In this document: in pieces, positions 1 to 6,065 of the stretch
How the letters are laid out: every line of letters begins with the position of its first letter
How positions within the stretch are numbered: position 1 is the stretch's first letter
NCBI GenBank assembly: GCA_964530695.1
Contig: CAZGYQ010000123.1
Span: 1 to 6,253 of the forward strand
Length of the DNA stretch: 6,253 nucleotides
Source of the DNA: VFBF01 sp964530695
Lineage (GTDB): Bacteria > Pseudomonadota > Alphaproteobacteria > Caulobacterales > Aquidulcibacteraceae
Direction of reading: 5' to 3'
Program-made: the position numbers and the translations under genes
The notes under the pieces: model-generated
The model's input: only the letters and a program-made list of their open reading frames with translations
The model's database searches: none
Told to the model about the DNA's origin: nothing

Positions 1-243
1 CCCGCGATCGTTTCCCGTCAGGCCGGCTCCAGGCGGTTTTTCACACCCATGTACCGGTTTCCCGACGCGCGTGCGGGTCATGCCTGTCCGCATGAGCCCC
101 GGATCTCGCGCATGTTCCCTCGTGCTCATCACACTCAGCATGCGCGCTTCCCACGCTCGACCGCATCGCCACCGCGCCGTTGAACAGGTGTACCGGCTGC
201 TCTCCATGCGGAGACGATGAGCATGCGTAGGAAAATAACCCCG
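1..243. other. Left fragment without a recognisable gene
   Basis: No protein family is recognisable on either strand. The minus strand is open from an ATG at 205-207 to the left edge (69 codons), but it lacks a Shine-Dalgarno sequence and its translation, rich in Arg, Met and Cys, has no motif I know. The stretch does hold a strong bulged hairpin (75-99) and ends with half of an inverted repeat that continues beyond the assembly gap. Because the gap follows directly, its linkage to the rest of the window is not proven. It could be intergenic DNA, the edge of a structured RNA or mobile element, or the 5' end of a minus-strand gene lying further left. Confidence 0.5.
75..99. repeat. Bulged hairpin in the left fragment
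   Basis: GGGTCATGC (75-83) pairs with GCATGA plus CCC (90-95 and 97-99), leaving G96 as a single bulge and a six-base loop (84-89). That gives nine base pairs. No T-run follows on either strand, so it is not a classical terminator. Its role is unknown. Confidence 0.45.
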
Positions 244-267
244 NNNNNNNNNNACTAATTCCTACGC
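225..267. repeat. 9-bp inverted repeat flanking the assembly gap
   Basis: GCGTAGGAA (225-233) and its exact reverse complement TTCCTACGC (259-267) lie on either side of the ten-N gap. The inner flanks are A/T-rich (AATAA on the left, ACTAA on the right), unlike the GC-rich surroundings. Possible explanations are a two-site operator or promoter element, a hairpin, or repeat-induced assembly breakage. The true spacing is unknown because the Ns may be a placeholder length. Confidence 0.45.
244..253. other. Assembly gap (10 Ns)
   Basis: Ten consecutive Ns form a scaffold join. The number is probably nominal rather than a measured distance. Continuity of sequence and neighbourhood across this point should not be assumed. 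Confidence 0.98.
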
Positions 268-288
268 GCGACTCTTCGCACCGGGTGC

Positions 289-307
289 GCGCGTCCCCCG
301 GACGCGC
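289..307. repeat. Hairpin copy A, stem GCGCGTCC
   Basis: GCGCGTCC (289-296) and GGACGCGC (300-307) form a perfect 8-bp stem with a CCC loop. The same stem recurs at 359-377. No T-run flanks it. It lies 82 bases beyond the hydrolase stop codon on the minus strand, so it could be a second barrier to transcription or a member of a dispersed palindromic repeat family. Confidence 0.5.
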
Positions 308-358
308 CGGGCGTTGCGTGACTGAACTCGGGGTCGGCTGACAATCGCTGGCCGGCGG

Positions 359-377
359 GCGCGTCCGGAGGACGCGC
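359..377 (-). terminator. Hairpin copy B, candidate terminator of the operon
   Basis: GCGCGTCC (359-366) and GGACGCGC (370-377) form a perfect 8-bp stem with a three-base loop, starting 11 bases after the hydrolase stop codon on the minus strand. Position and stability suit a transcript end, but no U-tract follows the stem in that direction. It would therefore be an atypical intrinsic terminator, a pause or 3'-protection structure assisted by Rho, or simply a repeat. Confidence 0.4.
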
Positions 378-388
378 GCTCCATCCCC

Positions 389-1474
389 CTACAGCGGCGA
401 CCACTCCTCACTCGCCGGCAAGGGCGCGAAGATTTCATCCAGCATCGCGTCCGTGACGCCTTCAAGCGTCGCGGGGCTCCATTTTGGGGCGTTGTCCTTG
501 TCGACGATCACCGCGCGCACGCCTTCGAGGAAGTCGTGGCGCCCGACGACGCGCGCGCCGATGCGGTATTCCATCGCCATGTTGTCGGCGAACGTCGCGC
601 ATTGCGCGCCCTCGCGGATCTGACGAAGTGCTACCTTCAGCGTCTGCGGCGATTTCGTCTTCAGCGTTTCAAGCTGCGCGACACACCACGGATTGGCGCT
701 CTCCTTTTCGAGCGCGGCGAAAATCTCTTCGACCGTATCAAAGCCGAACAGCGGCTTCAGCGCGCCGGGCGCCGGCACGATCGGCTTGCGCCTGGCCTCG
801 CACAGCGCATCGAGCCCGGAGCGGATCGCGTTCTTCGGATCGTGCGTGTCGGCGGCGCCGGCGATCTGCGCGCGCGCCGCGCCGAGCAGTTCCGACGGGA
901 CAAGATGCGTGGCGACGCCTGCGGTCACGCACTCCTCCCCTTTCAGCCGCGCGCCGGTGAGCGCGAGCCACGTGCCGAATTCCGGCTCCGGCAGGCGCGG
1001 CAGAAACCAGCCGCCGCCGACATCAGGGAACAATCCGATGCCCGTCTCAGGCATGGCGAAGGTCGTGCGCTCCGTGGCGATGCGGAAATCGCCATGCACC
1101 GAAATGCCGACGCCGCCGCCCATGGTCACGCCGTCGATCAGCGCCACATAAGGCTTCGGATAGGACTGGATGAGATGGTTGAGGCGATACTCGGCGAAGA
1201 AGAATTCGCGCGCCTCGACGCCGTCCTTCGCGCTGCTTTCGGCGAGCATGCGGATGTCGCCGCCCGCGCAGAACCCCCGCGTGCCCTCGGCATGATCGAC
1301 GAGCACCGCCGTCACGTCCGGATCATCGCGCCAGGCGACGAGCGCATCGATCATCAGCCGGCACATGTTCGTGTTCAGCGCATGCAGCGCGCCGGCGCGA
1401 TTGAGCGTCAGGCGGCCGAGACGGCCTTCCTTGCTGACGAGAACTTCGGGAGTGACTTGGGGGGCTTCGGTCAT
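389..1474 (-). CDS. 3-hydroxyisobutyryl-CoA hydrolase (enoyl-CoA hydratase/isomerase fold)
   Basis: This predicted cytoplasmic enzyme of 361 residues should hydrolyse 3-hydroxyisobutyryl-CoA to free 3-hydroxyisobutyrate and CoA in valine degradation. The crotonase-fold marks are clear: FCAGGD (68-73) and MGGGVG (118-123) would form the oxyanion hole, and PETGIGLFPDVGGG (142-155) is the hallmark of the HIBCH branch, with E143 and D151 at the positions of its catalytic acidic residues. Length and the long C-terminal extension (about 230-361) also fit HIBCH rather than a simple enoyl-CoA hydratase of about 260 residues. The ATG at 1472-1474 overlaps the stop of the upstream phosphodiesterase (ATGA), indicating translational coupling; GGGA lies directly before the start. 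It is the last gene of the minus-strand operon. No other valine-pathway gene is visible nearby. An enoyl-CoA hydratase/isomerase with a different substrate is the main alternative. Confidence 0.92.
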   Translation of the reverse strand: MTEAPQVTPEVLVSKEGRLGRLTLNRAGALHALNTNMCRLMIDALVAWRDDPDVTAVLVDHAEGTRGFCAGGDIRMLAESSAKDGVEAREFFFAEYRLNHLIQSYPKPYVALIDGVTMGGGVGISVHGDFRIATERTTFAMPETGIGLFPDVGGGWFLPRLPEPEFGTWLALTGARLKGEECVTAGVATHLVPSELLGAARAQIAGAADTHDPKNAIRSGLDALCEARRKPIVPAPGALKPLFGFDTVEEIFAALEKESANPWCVAQLETLKTKSPQTLKVALRQIREGAQCATFADNMAMEYRIGARVVGRHDFLEGVRAVIVDKDNAPKWSPATLEGVTDAMLDEIFAPLPASEEWSPL

Positions 1475-2526
1475 TCCCGGCTTCTAGCGGCGACGGCCGC
1501 CGCCGGAAAGTCCGCGAACACGCCGTCCACGCCCAGCGCGTAGAACTGACGGATCTCGGCGTCGAGATCGCCATGCGCGGCGGGGCTTTCTCCCCGGCGC
1601 AGTTCGGCGGGCAGGAAATGGTTCTCGGCGCGGAAGGTCCACGGATGCACCTTGAGGCCCGCCGCGTGCGCGCGATCGACGAGATCGGTCGGCGCCAGCG
1701 AACGCCCCGCGCCGTCGCGCGGCACGATGAGCCCCTTGAACGGCCCGATGCCATCGACATAGTCGGCCAGCCGCTTCGGCCCCTCGCCACGAATGAGATC
1801 GGCGTAGGTGAGCCCCATGCCCGTCGGGAGATGATCGAACGGCATGCCTTCGTCGGAGATCAGCTGGATCAGCCGCAGCGACGTGCGCGCGCGCAGGCGC
1901 TTGAGGTTGGTGGTCTCGAAGCTCTGGATGAACACCGGCGCGGCCGCATCCCGCCAGCCGTGGCGCGATAGCGTTTCAAGCAGCGCATCGTCAAATCTGT
2001 GCCCGATGGATTCGAAATACGTCGGGTGCTTGGTCTCCGGATAGACGCCGACGCCTCCGGCCTTCGCGAGCGCGCAGACCTCGTCGAATGTTGGGATCGC
2101 CTCCTGCCCGTCGAACGCGGCGTTCGCGGGGCGCAGCTGCGGCAGGCGCTCGCGGCAACGCAGCGTCTTCAGCTCCGCCAGCGTGAAATCCTCGGTGAAC
2201 CAGCCTTCGATCTCTTCGAAGTCGACCTTCTTCTTCGTGCGACGCGCCGCGAACTCCGGACGCGAAGCAACGTCCGTCGTGCCGGAAATCTCGTTCTCGT
2301 GGCGACACACAAGCGCGCCGTCCTTCGTGAACACGAGATCGGGCTCGATGAAGTCCGCGCCCTGCGTGATCGCGAGACGATAGGACGCAAGCGTATGCTC
2401 GGGCCGTTCGCCGCTGGCGCCGCGGTGCGCGATCACGAGAGGGCGAGACGTCGACACGCGCCTACCTGTCGTCGCGCATGCCGCCAGCACCGGCAGCGCC
2501 AGCAATATTTCCCGTCGCGATGTCAC
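1471..2526 (-). CDS. Glycerophosphodiester phosphodiesterase, exported lipoprotein
   Basis: This 351-residue enzyme should cleave glycerophosphodiesters (deacylated phospholipid head groups) to glycerol-3-phosphate and an alcohol. I chose GTG at 2524-2526 because GGAG lies eight bases upstream and the protein then begins MTSRREILLALPVLAAC, a twin-arginine-like signal followed by a lipobox with C17 as the lipidation site. The ATG at 2569-2571 would add 15 unlikely residues. The GDPD TIM barrel follows: HRGASGERPEHT (34-45) with H34/R35, then E61 and D63 as metal ligands, TKDG (67-70), and H76 as the second catalytic histidine. HENEISGTTDVA, HPWTFRAEN (294-302) and GVDGVFADFP (332-341) place it with the longer GlpQ1-like bacterial enzymes, which are typically exported. 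It sits 78 bases after the DUF5367-like gene and overlaps the hydrolase gene by four bases. The substrate is inferred from family only. Confidence 0.92.
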   Translation of the reverse strand: MTSRREILLALPVLAACATTGRRVSTSRPLVIAHRGASGERPEHTLASYRLAITQGADFIEPDLVFTKDGALVCRHENEISGTTDVASRPEFAARRTKKKVDFEEIEGWFTEDFTLAELKTLRCRERLPQLRPANAAFDGQEAIPTFDEVCALAKAGGVGVYPETKHPTYFESIGHRFDDALLETLSRHGWRDAAAPVFIQSFETTNLKRLRARTSLRLIQLISDEGMPFDHLPTGMGLTYADLIRGEGPKRLADYVDGIGPFKGLIVPRDGAGRSLAPTDLVDRAHAAGLKVHPWTFRAENHFLPAELRRGESPAAHGDLDAEIRQFYALGVDGVFADFPAAAVAARSRE

Positions 2527-2534
2527 CTGGCCGT

Positions 2535-2538
2535 CTCC
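2535..2538 (-). promoter_or_regulatory. Ribosome binding site deciding the GTG start
   Basis: GGAG on the minus strand, eight bases before GTG 2524-2526. The upstream in-frame ATG at 2569-2571 has no comparable purine-rich site, so the GTG is the better start of the phosphodiesterase. Confidence 0.6.
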
Positions 2539-2604
2539 GCTGATATTTCCGCGCCCATGTGCCGGCGCCATGTGACAGCGGCGCGACAGACCGTGGCGCC
2601 CGGC

Positions 2605-2994
2605 TCAAAGGCGCTCGTCCTGCGGCGCGATGCGCGTGAACAGTATGCCGGCGAAGACCACCGCCGCGTAGGCCGCAAGCATCAGCGCGCCGAAGGTCGC
2701 ATCGAGCGTCGGGTCGAGATCCGGGAAGACAGTGGAGAATTCGCGGGTCGCGAAGACATCCAGCGCCATGCCCGGCAACGCGATCCCGACGGCGGCCTCC
2801 GCCTGGTCCCCCGGCGCGACCCCGAGCAGCTTCATCAGCGCCCACGTCACGGCGATCATCACCAGCGGCGCGGCGATGAACAGGCCGAGCAGGAGGTTTT
2901 CGTCCGGATAGAAAAAATAGGTTCCAGCCAGCCGGAACGCGAGCGTGCCGATCAGCCAGAGGACGAAGCCCGCAATGGCGGCGCGAATGATCAT
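2605..2994 (-). CDS. Small four-helix membrane protein, DUF5367-like
   Basis: This 129-residue protein has four hydrophobic segments at about 5-23, 33-54, 66-81 and 101-120, so it is very probably an inner-membrane protein. The pattern with ALPGMALDV (72-80) in the third helix, a following VFPDLDP loop and a final FGALMLAAYA helix resembles the uncharacterised DUF5367 family; this is from memory of the family, not a search. The ATG at 2992-2994 is supported by AGGAG (3001-3005) six bases upstream. The reading frame extends further upstream to 3186, but that part is arginine-rich and overlaps the preceding gene antiparallel to sense, so I excluded it. It begins 19 bases after the stop of the YicG-like gene and is probably co-transcribed. 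No function can be assigned. Confidence 0.82.
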   Translation of the reverse strand: MIIRAAIAGFVLWLIGTLAFRLAGTYFFYPDENLLLGLFIAAPLVMIAVTWALMKLLGVAPGDQAEAAVGIALPGMALDVFATREFSTVFPDLDPTLDATFGALMLAAYAAVVFAGILFTRIAPQDERL

Positions 2995-3013
2995 GGTGCT
3001 CTCCTGCAAGGAT

Positions 3014-3640
3014 TCATGCGGCATCGACCCGATCACGGAAGCCCGGCAACGTCCAGCCGAACACGATGGCCCCCGCCCGCACGCCGAACGCGACCAATCC
3101 GCCCATGCCCAGCGCGACGAATTCCGGCGCGCCCGCGAGCGTCGCCCCCACAAACACCGAAGCGCCCGCGAGCGCCGCCGTCGCATAGATCTCGCGGCGC
3201 AGCAGGATCGACGGTTCGCCCGCCAGAACGTCGCGGATCACGCCGCCGAAGCACGCCGTCAGCACGCCCATGACCACCGCCACCAGCGGCGCGACGCCCA
3301 GCGCCAGCGCTTTCGCCGCGCCCAGCACGCAGTACGCCGCAAGCCCCGCCGCATCGAGCCACAGGAGCGCGCGCATCCGCGCGAGACGGTCGCCGATCAC
3401 CCAGACGACGAGGGTCGCCGCCCCGCACGCCGCGAGATACCCCGCATCCTTCACCCAGAACACGGGCGCAGCGATCAGGAGATCGCGCAGCGTGCCCCCG
3501 CCGATGCCGGTCACCGCCGCGAAGAAGGCGAAGGTGATGATGTCGTGCTTCTTCTGCGCCGCGGCGAGCGCGCCTGTGGCCGCGAAGACAAACACGCCGA
3601 GATAGTCGAGCGCGCCGAGCAGCAGCGAGACGGGAGGCAT
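3014..3640 (-). CDS. YicG/TRIC-like membrane protein (UPF0126, tandem glycine-transporter domain)
   Basis: This 208-residue inner-membrane protein has about seven hydrophobic segments and consists of two homologous units, about 11-83 and 96-170. Each carries the family signature: GIGGGTLRDLL (45-55) and FGGVIRDVLAGEPS (131-144). The family includes E. coli YicG and the prokaryotic TRIC homologues, reported as trimeric cation channels and also annotated as glycine-transporter domains; which activity applies here cannot be seen. The size matches the family (about 205 residues). I chose ATG 3638-3640; a GTG at 3650-3652 in the same frame would add four residues, but it lies almost at the predicted transcription start. 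It is the first gene of the minus-strand operon, behind a candidate promoter at 3661-3689, and it is divergent from the monooxygenase gene. Confidence 0.92.
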   Translation of the reverse strand: MPPVSLLLGALDYLGVFVFAATGALAAAQKKHDIITFAFFAAVTGIGGGTLRDLLIAAPVFWVKDAGYLAACGAATLVVWVIGDRLARMRALLWLDAAGLAAYCVLGAAKALALGVAPLVAVVMGVLTACFGGVIRDVLAGEPSILLRREIYATAALAGASVFVGATLAGAPEFVALGMGGLVAFGVRAGAIVFGWTLPGFRDRVDAA

Positions 3641-3660
3641 GGTTTCCAGCACGGTGACTG

Positions 3661-3689
3661 CTTATGATGGGGTCATCTTGAGCGTTCAA
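3661..3689 (-). promoter_or_regulatory. Candidate sigma70-type promoter of the minus-strand operon
   Basis: On the minus strand TTGAAC (3684-3689) is followed after exactly 17 bases by CATAAG (3661-3666), each matching four of six consensus positions. Transcription would begin near 3654, leaving a leader of about 14 bases before ATG 3640. The fit in spacing and position is good, but it is a pattern match only. Confidence 0.42.
3663..3668 (+). promoter_or_regulatory. Candidate -10 element for the divergent plus-strand pair
   Basis: TATGAT (five of six matches to TATAAT) lies 30 bases before the monooxygenase start and overlaps the -10 of the opposing promoter. The -35 region at the right distance is poor, so an activator or another sigma factor would be needed if this element is real. 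Confidence 0.3.
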
Positions 3690-3690
3690 G
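3677..3690. promoter_or_regulatory. Palindrome CTTGA-N4-TCAAG between the divergent genes
   Basis: Perfect 5-bp arms separated by GCGT. It overlaps the -35 of the leftward promoter and, in the rightward transcript, reaches into the AAGG (3688-3691) that serves as ribosome binding site. It could be an operator for a dimeric regulator or a small hairpin masking that site. No regulator gene is visible in the window. Confidence 0.35.
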
Positions 3691-3698
3691 GCCTTCCC

Positions 3699-3989
3699 AT
3701 GCTGATCGTCACCGGCGCCATCATCGCCCGCCCGGATACCATTGCGCAGCTGACCGAGATCGGCGTCGCCCACTCGCGCCGCTCGCGCGCCGAGCCCGGC
3801 TGCATCGCGCATGCGGTGTACGCGGACTGCGAGAACCCGCTGCGACTCTTCTTCTACGAGGAATGGGCCGACCGCACCGCGCTCGACGCACACTTCCACA
3901 TGCCGGAATCGAACGCATTCATGCGCGAGGTTCGTACGCTGTCGACCTTGAGCGATGGACCGCGCATCATCGAGGCGCGCGCGCCATGA
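3699..3989 (+). CDS. ABM-domain putative quinol monooxygenase
   Basis: This 96-residue single-domain protein has the dimeric alpha/beta-barrel fold of antibiotic-biosynthesis-type monooxygenases (the YgiN-like group). Visible family marks are the helix with H25 and the SR-x-EPGC segment (29-35), the strand ending FYEEW (52-56), and ALDAHFHM (61-68) with H65 and H67. Such proteins act as cofactor-free oxygenases on quinols or similar substrates, usually as dimers in the cytoplasm, but many members have no proven activity. The ATG at 3699-3701 has AAGG seven bases upstream; the open frame continues back to 3639, but that part is the divergent promoter region. Its stop overlaps the start of the DUF72 gene (ATGA at 3986-3989), so the two are probably translated as a coupled pair. 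Confidence 0.88.
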   Translation: MLIVTGAIIARPDTIAQLTEIGVAHSRRSRAEPGCIAHAVYADCENPLRLFFYEEWADRTALDAHFHMPESNAFMREVRTLSTLSDGPRIIEARAP

Positions 3990-4771
3990 TCCGCGTCGGC
4001 ATCGGCGGCTGGACGTTCGAGCCCTGGAAGGACAACTTCTATCCGAAGGGACTGTCGGCCGCGAAAGAGCTCGGCTTCGCCAGCCGCGCCGTCACCACCA
4101 TCGAAGTCAACGGCACGTTCTACTCGACGTTCAAGCCGCCGACGTTCCGGAAATGGTTCGAGGAAACGCCGGATGATTTCGTCTTCGCGCTGAAGGCGAA
4201 CCGCTTCTGCGTCAACCGCAAGGTGCTTGGCGATGCAGGCGAGTCGATCGAGCGCTTTTTCGCCAGCGGCGTGGAGGAACTGGGCCCGAAACTCGGGCCC
4301 ATCCTGTGGCAGCTTGCGGGCACGAAGAAGTTCGACCCCGACGACGTCGCCGCGTTCCTGAAACTGCTGCCAAAGAAGCTCGGCAAGCTGAAGCTGCGCC
4401 ATGCGCTCGAGGCCCGCCACGAAAGTTTCCGCGATCCCGCGTTCGCAGCGCTGGCGAAGAAGCACAACGTCGCCATCGTCTACGCGGACTCCGTGGATTA
4501 TCCCGCGTTCGCCGATCTCACCGCCGACTTCACATACGCGCGCCTGCAGAACACCGCAGAGAAGCCCAAGACCGGCTATGGCGGCAAGGCGCTTGACGGG
4601 TGGGCGGAGGTGGCGCGCGCGTGGGAGAAAGGCCAGGCGCCTCCCTCCCTCCAGTACGCCGACGCGCCGAAGGGCGACGGCAAGGCGCGCGACGTGTTCG
4701 TCTACATGATCGCCGGCGCCAAGGCGCGCAATCCGGCCGCCGCGATGGCGCTGCTGGAGCGCCTGAAGTAG
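3986..4771 (+). CDS. DUF72 family protein (YecE-like)
   Basis: This 261-residue protein has the TIM-barrel-like DUF72 fold. The N-terminal signature GWTFEPWKDNFYP (8-20) corresponds to the usual G-W-x-Y-x-x-W...FYP, and TIEVNGTFY (38-46) corresponds to the E-x-N-x-T-F-Y motif, followed by PTFRKWFEETPDDFVFALKA (52-71). A later LGPILWQL (103-110) and the E-x-R-H-E-S-F segment (142-148) are also typical. The family is widespread but its biochemical role is unsettled, so I assign none. The length is normal and the gene intact. The start ATG overlaps the monooxygenase stop, with GAGG (3972-3975) ten bases upstream. It ends only nine bases from the convergent DUF2793 gene, with no hairpin terminator in between. 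Confidence 0.93.
   Translation: MIRVGIGGWTFEPWKDNFYPKGLSAAKELGFASRAVTTIEVNGTFYSTFKPPTFRKWFEETPDDFVFALKANRFCVNRKVLGDAGESIERFFASGVEELGPKLGPILWQLAGTKKFDPDDVAAFLKLLPKKLGKLKLRHALEARHESFRDPAFAALAKKHNVAIVYADSVDYPAFADLTADFTYARLQNTAEKPKTGYGGKALDGWAEVARAWEKGQAPPSLQYADAPKGDGKARDVFVYMIAGAKARNPAAAMALLERLK
4281..4301. repeat. Perfect hairpin inside the DUF72 gene
   Basis: TGGGCCCGA (4281-4289) and TCGGGCCCA (4293-4301) make a 9-bp stem with an AAC loop. It encodes the repeated Leu-Gly-Pro of LGPKLGP. The second LGP is typical of the family, so the palindrome is probably a by-product of codon choice. Confidence 0.5.
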
Positions 4772-4780
4772 CCGCGCGCC

Positions 4781-6016
4781 TCACAGCTCCGCGCCCGCCG
4801 TCCAGTCGTAGTTGACGATGAGCGAGTCTGCGATGTTGGCCTGCACGAAGTAGCCGCCCTCGCTCGCCGATGCGACTGTGGGCGTTCCGGCGTTGCGCCA
4901 GGCGGTGTCGTAGTACGAAAGCTTGCCCGCGGCGCCCGCGCCGTCGAAGACGGTGAATGTCGGCGCAATGCGCTTGGAGACCTTGAACGCGAGCGTCGCA
5001 TACGCCGCCGCGCCCGGCGCGCCGACGCTCGTCGTGCATGCGCCCGCCCCCGGCGCGCCGCCCGGCGCCACGGCGAGGTTGTGGCTCTTCTCGAAATAGC
5101 GCTGGCACGCGGCGAGTTCCTCGGCGGGCGCGCGATGGACGAAGGTTGGCGCATCCGCGCCCGCATGAAGCTGCGCGAGCGCAATCCGCGCGGTTCCGCC
5201 GGGCGCGGCGCGCGCGATGGAAAGCTCGACGCCGTTGGCGCACGACGGCGGCAGGGCATCGAAGACGACCGCGAACCGCCTCCACGTCGTATCGAGGCCG
5301 GTCAGCGCGATGGATTGCACTGTGGTCGTGGCGCTGAAATCGTCGGCCGCATTTGCGGATGCGATCGCAACGGACAACGCGCCGGTTCCGTCGATGCTCC
5401 TGGCCCAGAACGCCGCACAGGCGCGATTTCCGACGATGCCGACACAGGCGCGTCGCTCGATCCGCTGCGCAATGCTCCAGGCGCCGGAGCCCGCCGCCTG
5501 CAGAGATTCAAGCGCGCCGGCCGGCGCATCGGTGCTGCGCGAGACTGTCATGGCGCCCGCCGCGGTGCGCCAGCGATCGGCGACATAGCTTCCCGACGCC
5601 ACGGACGTGAACGCCGCGCCACGCTGCCAGATCGCGAACGCGCCGTTGAGCAGCCGGTTTTCGTCCGACGGAACGGGCGCGGACCATTGCGCGCCGTCGA
5701 AGATGACGAGGCGATTTTCGTCGCGCACATGGAAACGGAAGCCGCTGCGGGGGGTGATCTGTTCCCACACGCCGTCGCGCCAGTAGGCGACCGCATGATC
5801 GGACATGGCGGCCCACGCCGCGCCGGTCTTGCCGGGCGGCAGGATGTGGCGCGCGCCGTCCGCGGGGCTCGCCGGTTGCGCGAGCACGGAACGGCTTTCA
5901 ACCGCGCCCTGCACCAGTGCATCGAGGCGCAACAGGCTCTCGTTGACGGTGACGTGCTTCTGCGCCTGCGCGGGCTGAAGGAATGGCAGGATGAGATTGG
6001 TGGAAAAATCGGACAT
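4781..6016 (-). CDS. DUF2793 protein with phage tail-fibre-like C-terminal part
   Basis: This complete 411-residue protein starts with a DUF2793 domain (about 5-95), shown by LPFLQPAQAQKHVTVNESLLRLD (10-32) and a W-rich core (YWRDGVWE, 78-85). A second part begins LLNGAFAIWQRG (122-133) and YVADRWR (144-150), a start common in phage tail-fibre and collar proteins. APTFVHRAPAEEL and CQRYFEK near 290-310, preceding a beta-rich, Gly/Ala-rich C-terminus, are also typical of those fibres. DUF2793 occurs in alphaproteobacterial phages and in head-spike proteins of the Rhodobacter gene transfer agent (from memory). It has no signal peptide or membrane segment. ATG 6014-6016 has AGGAG (6024-6028) seven bases upstream. 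It is convergent with DUF72 and follows an RTX-like gene on the same strand. A binding role for glycans or cell surfaces is an inference; no other phage gene is visible here. Confidence 0.85.
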   Translation of the reverse strand: MSDFSTNLILPFLQPAQAQKHVTVNESLLRLDALVQGAVESRSVLAQPASPADGARHILPPGKTGAAWAAMSDHAVAYWRDGVWEQITPRSGFRFHVRDENRLVIFDGAQWSAPVPSDENRLLNGAFAIWQRGAAFTSVASGSYVADRWRTAAGAMTVSRSTDAPAGALESLQAAGSGAWSIAQRIERRACVGIVGNRACAAFWARSIDGTGALSVAIASANAADDFSATTTVQSIALTGLDTTWRRFAVVFDALPPSCANGVELSIARAAPGGTARIALAQLHAGADAPTFVHRAPAEELAACQRYFEKSHNLAVAPGGAPGAGACTTSVGAPGAAAYATLAFKVSKRIAPTFTVFDGAGAAGKLSYYDTAWRNAGTPTVASASEGGYFVQANIADSLIVNYDWTAGAEL

Positions 6017-6023
6017 GGGTTGG

Positions 6024-6028
6024 CTCCT
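6024..6028 (-). promoter_or_regulatory. Ribosome binding site of the DUF2793 gene
   Basis: A strong AGGAG on the minus strand, seven bases before ATG 6014-6016, confirms this start for the 411-residue product. Confidence 0.65.
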
Positions 6029-6065
6029 GATGAGCCGCCATGATGCGCGGGCGCGCGACCCGGTC

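Larger units (their letters stand above)
254..388. other. Hairpin-rich non-coding stretch after the minus-strand operon
   Basis: This is the region downstream of the hydrolase stop codon at 389-391. It is GC-rich, shows no convincing reading frame, and carries two hairpins with identical stems plus one half of the inverted repeat around the gap. It probably acts as the 3' untranslated or termination region of the operon. Confidence 0.55.

Noticed and set aside
50..196. TGTACCGG occurring twice in the left fragment
   Set aside because: An eight-base match of unlike flanks 139 bases apart is too weak to call a repeat.
1..207. Minus-strand frame open from ATG 207 to the left edge
   Set aside because: There is no ribosome binding site and no recognisable motif, and the base composition of the translation is unlike the other proteins. 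It is noted in the left-fragment entry but not called as a gene.
536..1543. 335-codon open frame on the plus strand
   Set aside because: It is antisense to the hydrolase gene, whose catalytic motifs are intact, and its Arg/Ala-rich translation shows no domain.
2527..2571. Upstream ATG start for the phosphodiesterase
   Set aside because: It lacks a ribosome binding site and would bury the Tat/lipoprotein signal 15 residues inside the protein; GTG 2526 fits better.
2521..2577. TGTCAC/GTGACA inverted repeat and two GCGCC(C)ATGTG direct repeats upstream of the phosphodiesterase
   Set aside because: The arms are six bases with 45 bases between, and the direct repeats are short and imperfect; chance is likely.
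1999..3273. 424-codon open frame on the plus strand
   Set aside because: It lies antisense to three well-supported genes, its translation is arginine-rich and low in complexity with no family motif, and long antisense frames are expected at this GC content.
4281..4301. Strong hairpin in the DUF72 gene as an internal terminator or attenuator
   Set aside because: No T-run follows, and the two arms encode the repeated Leu-Gly-Pro of the protein, so coding constraint explains it.
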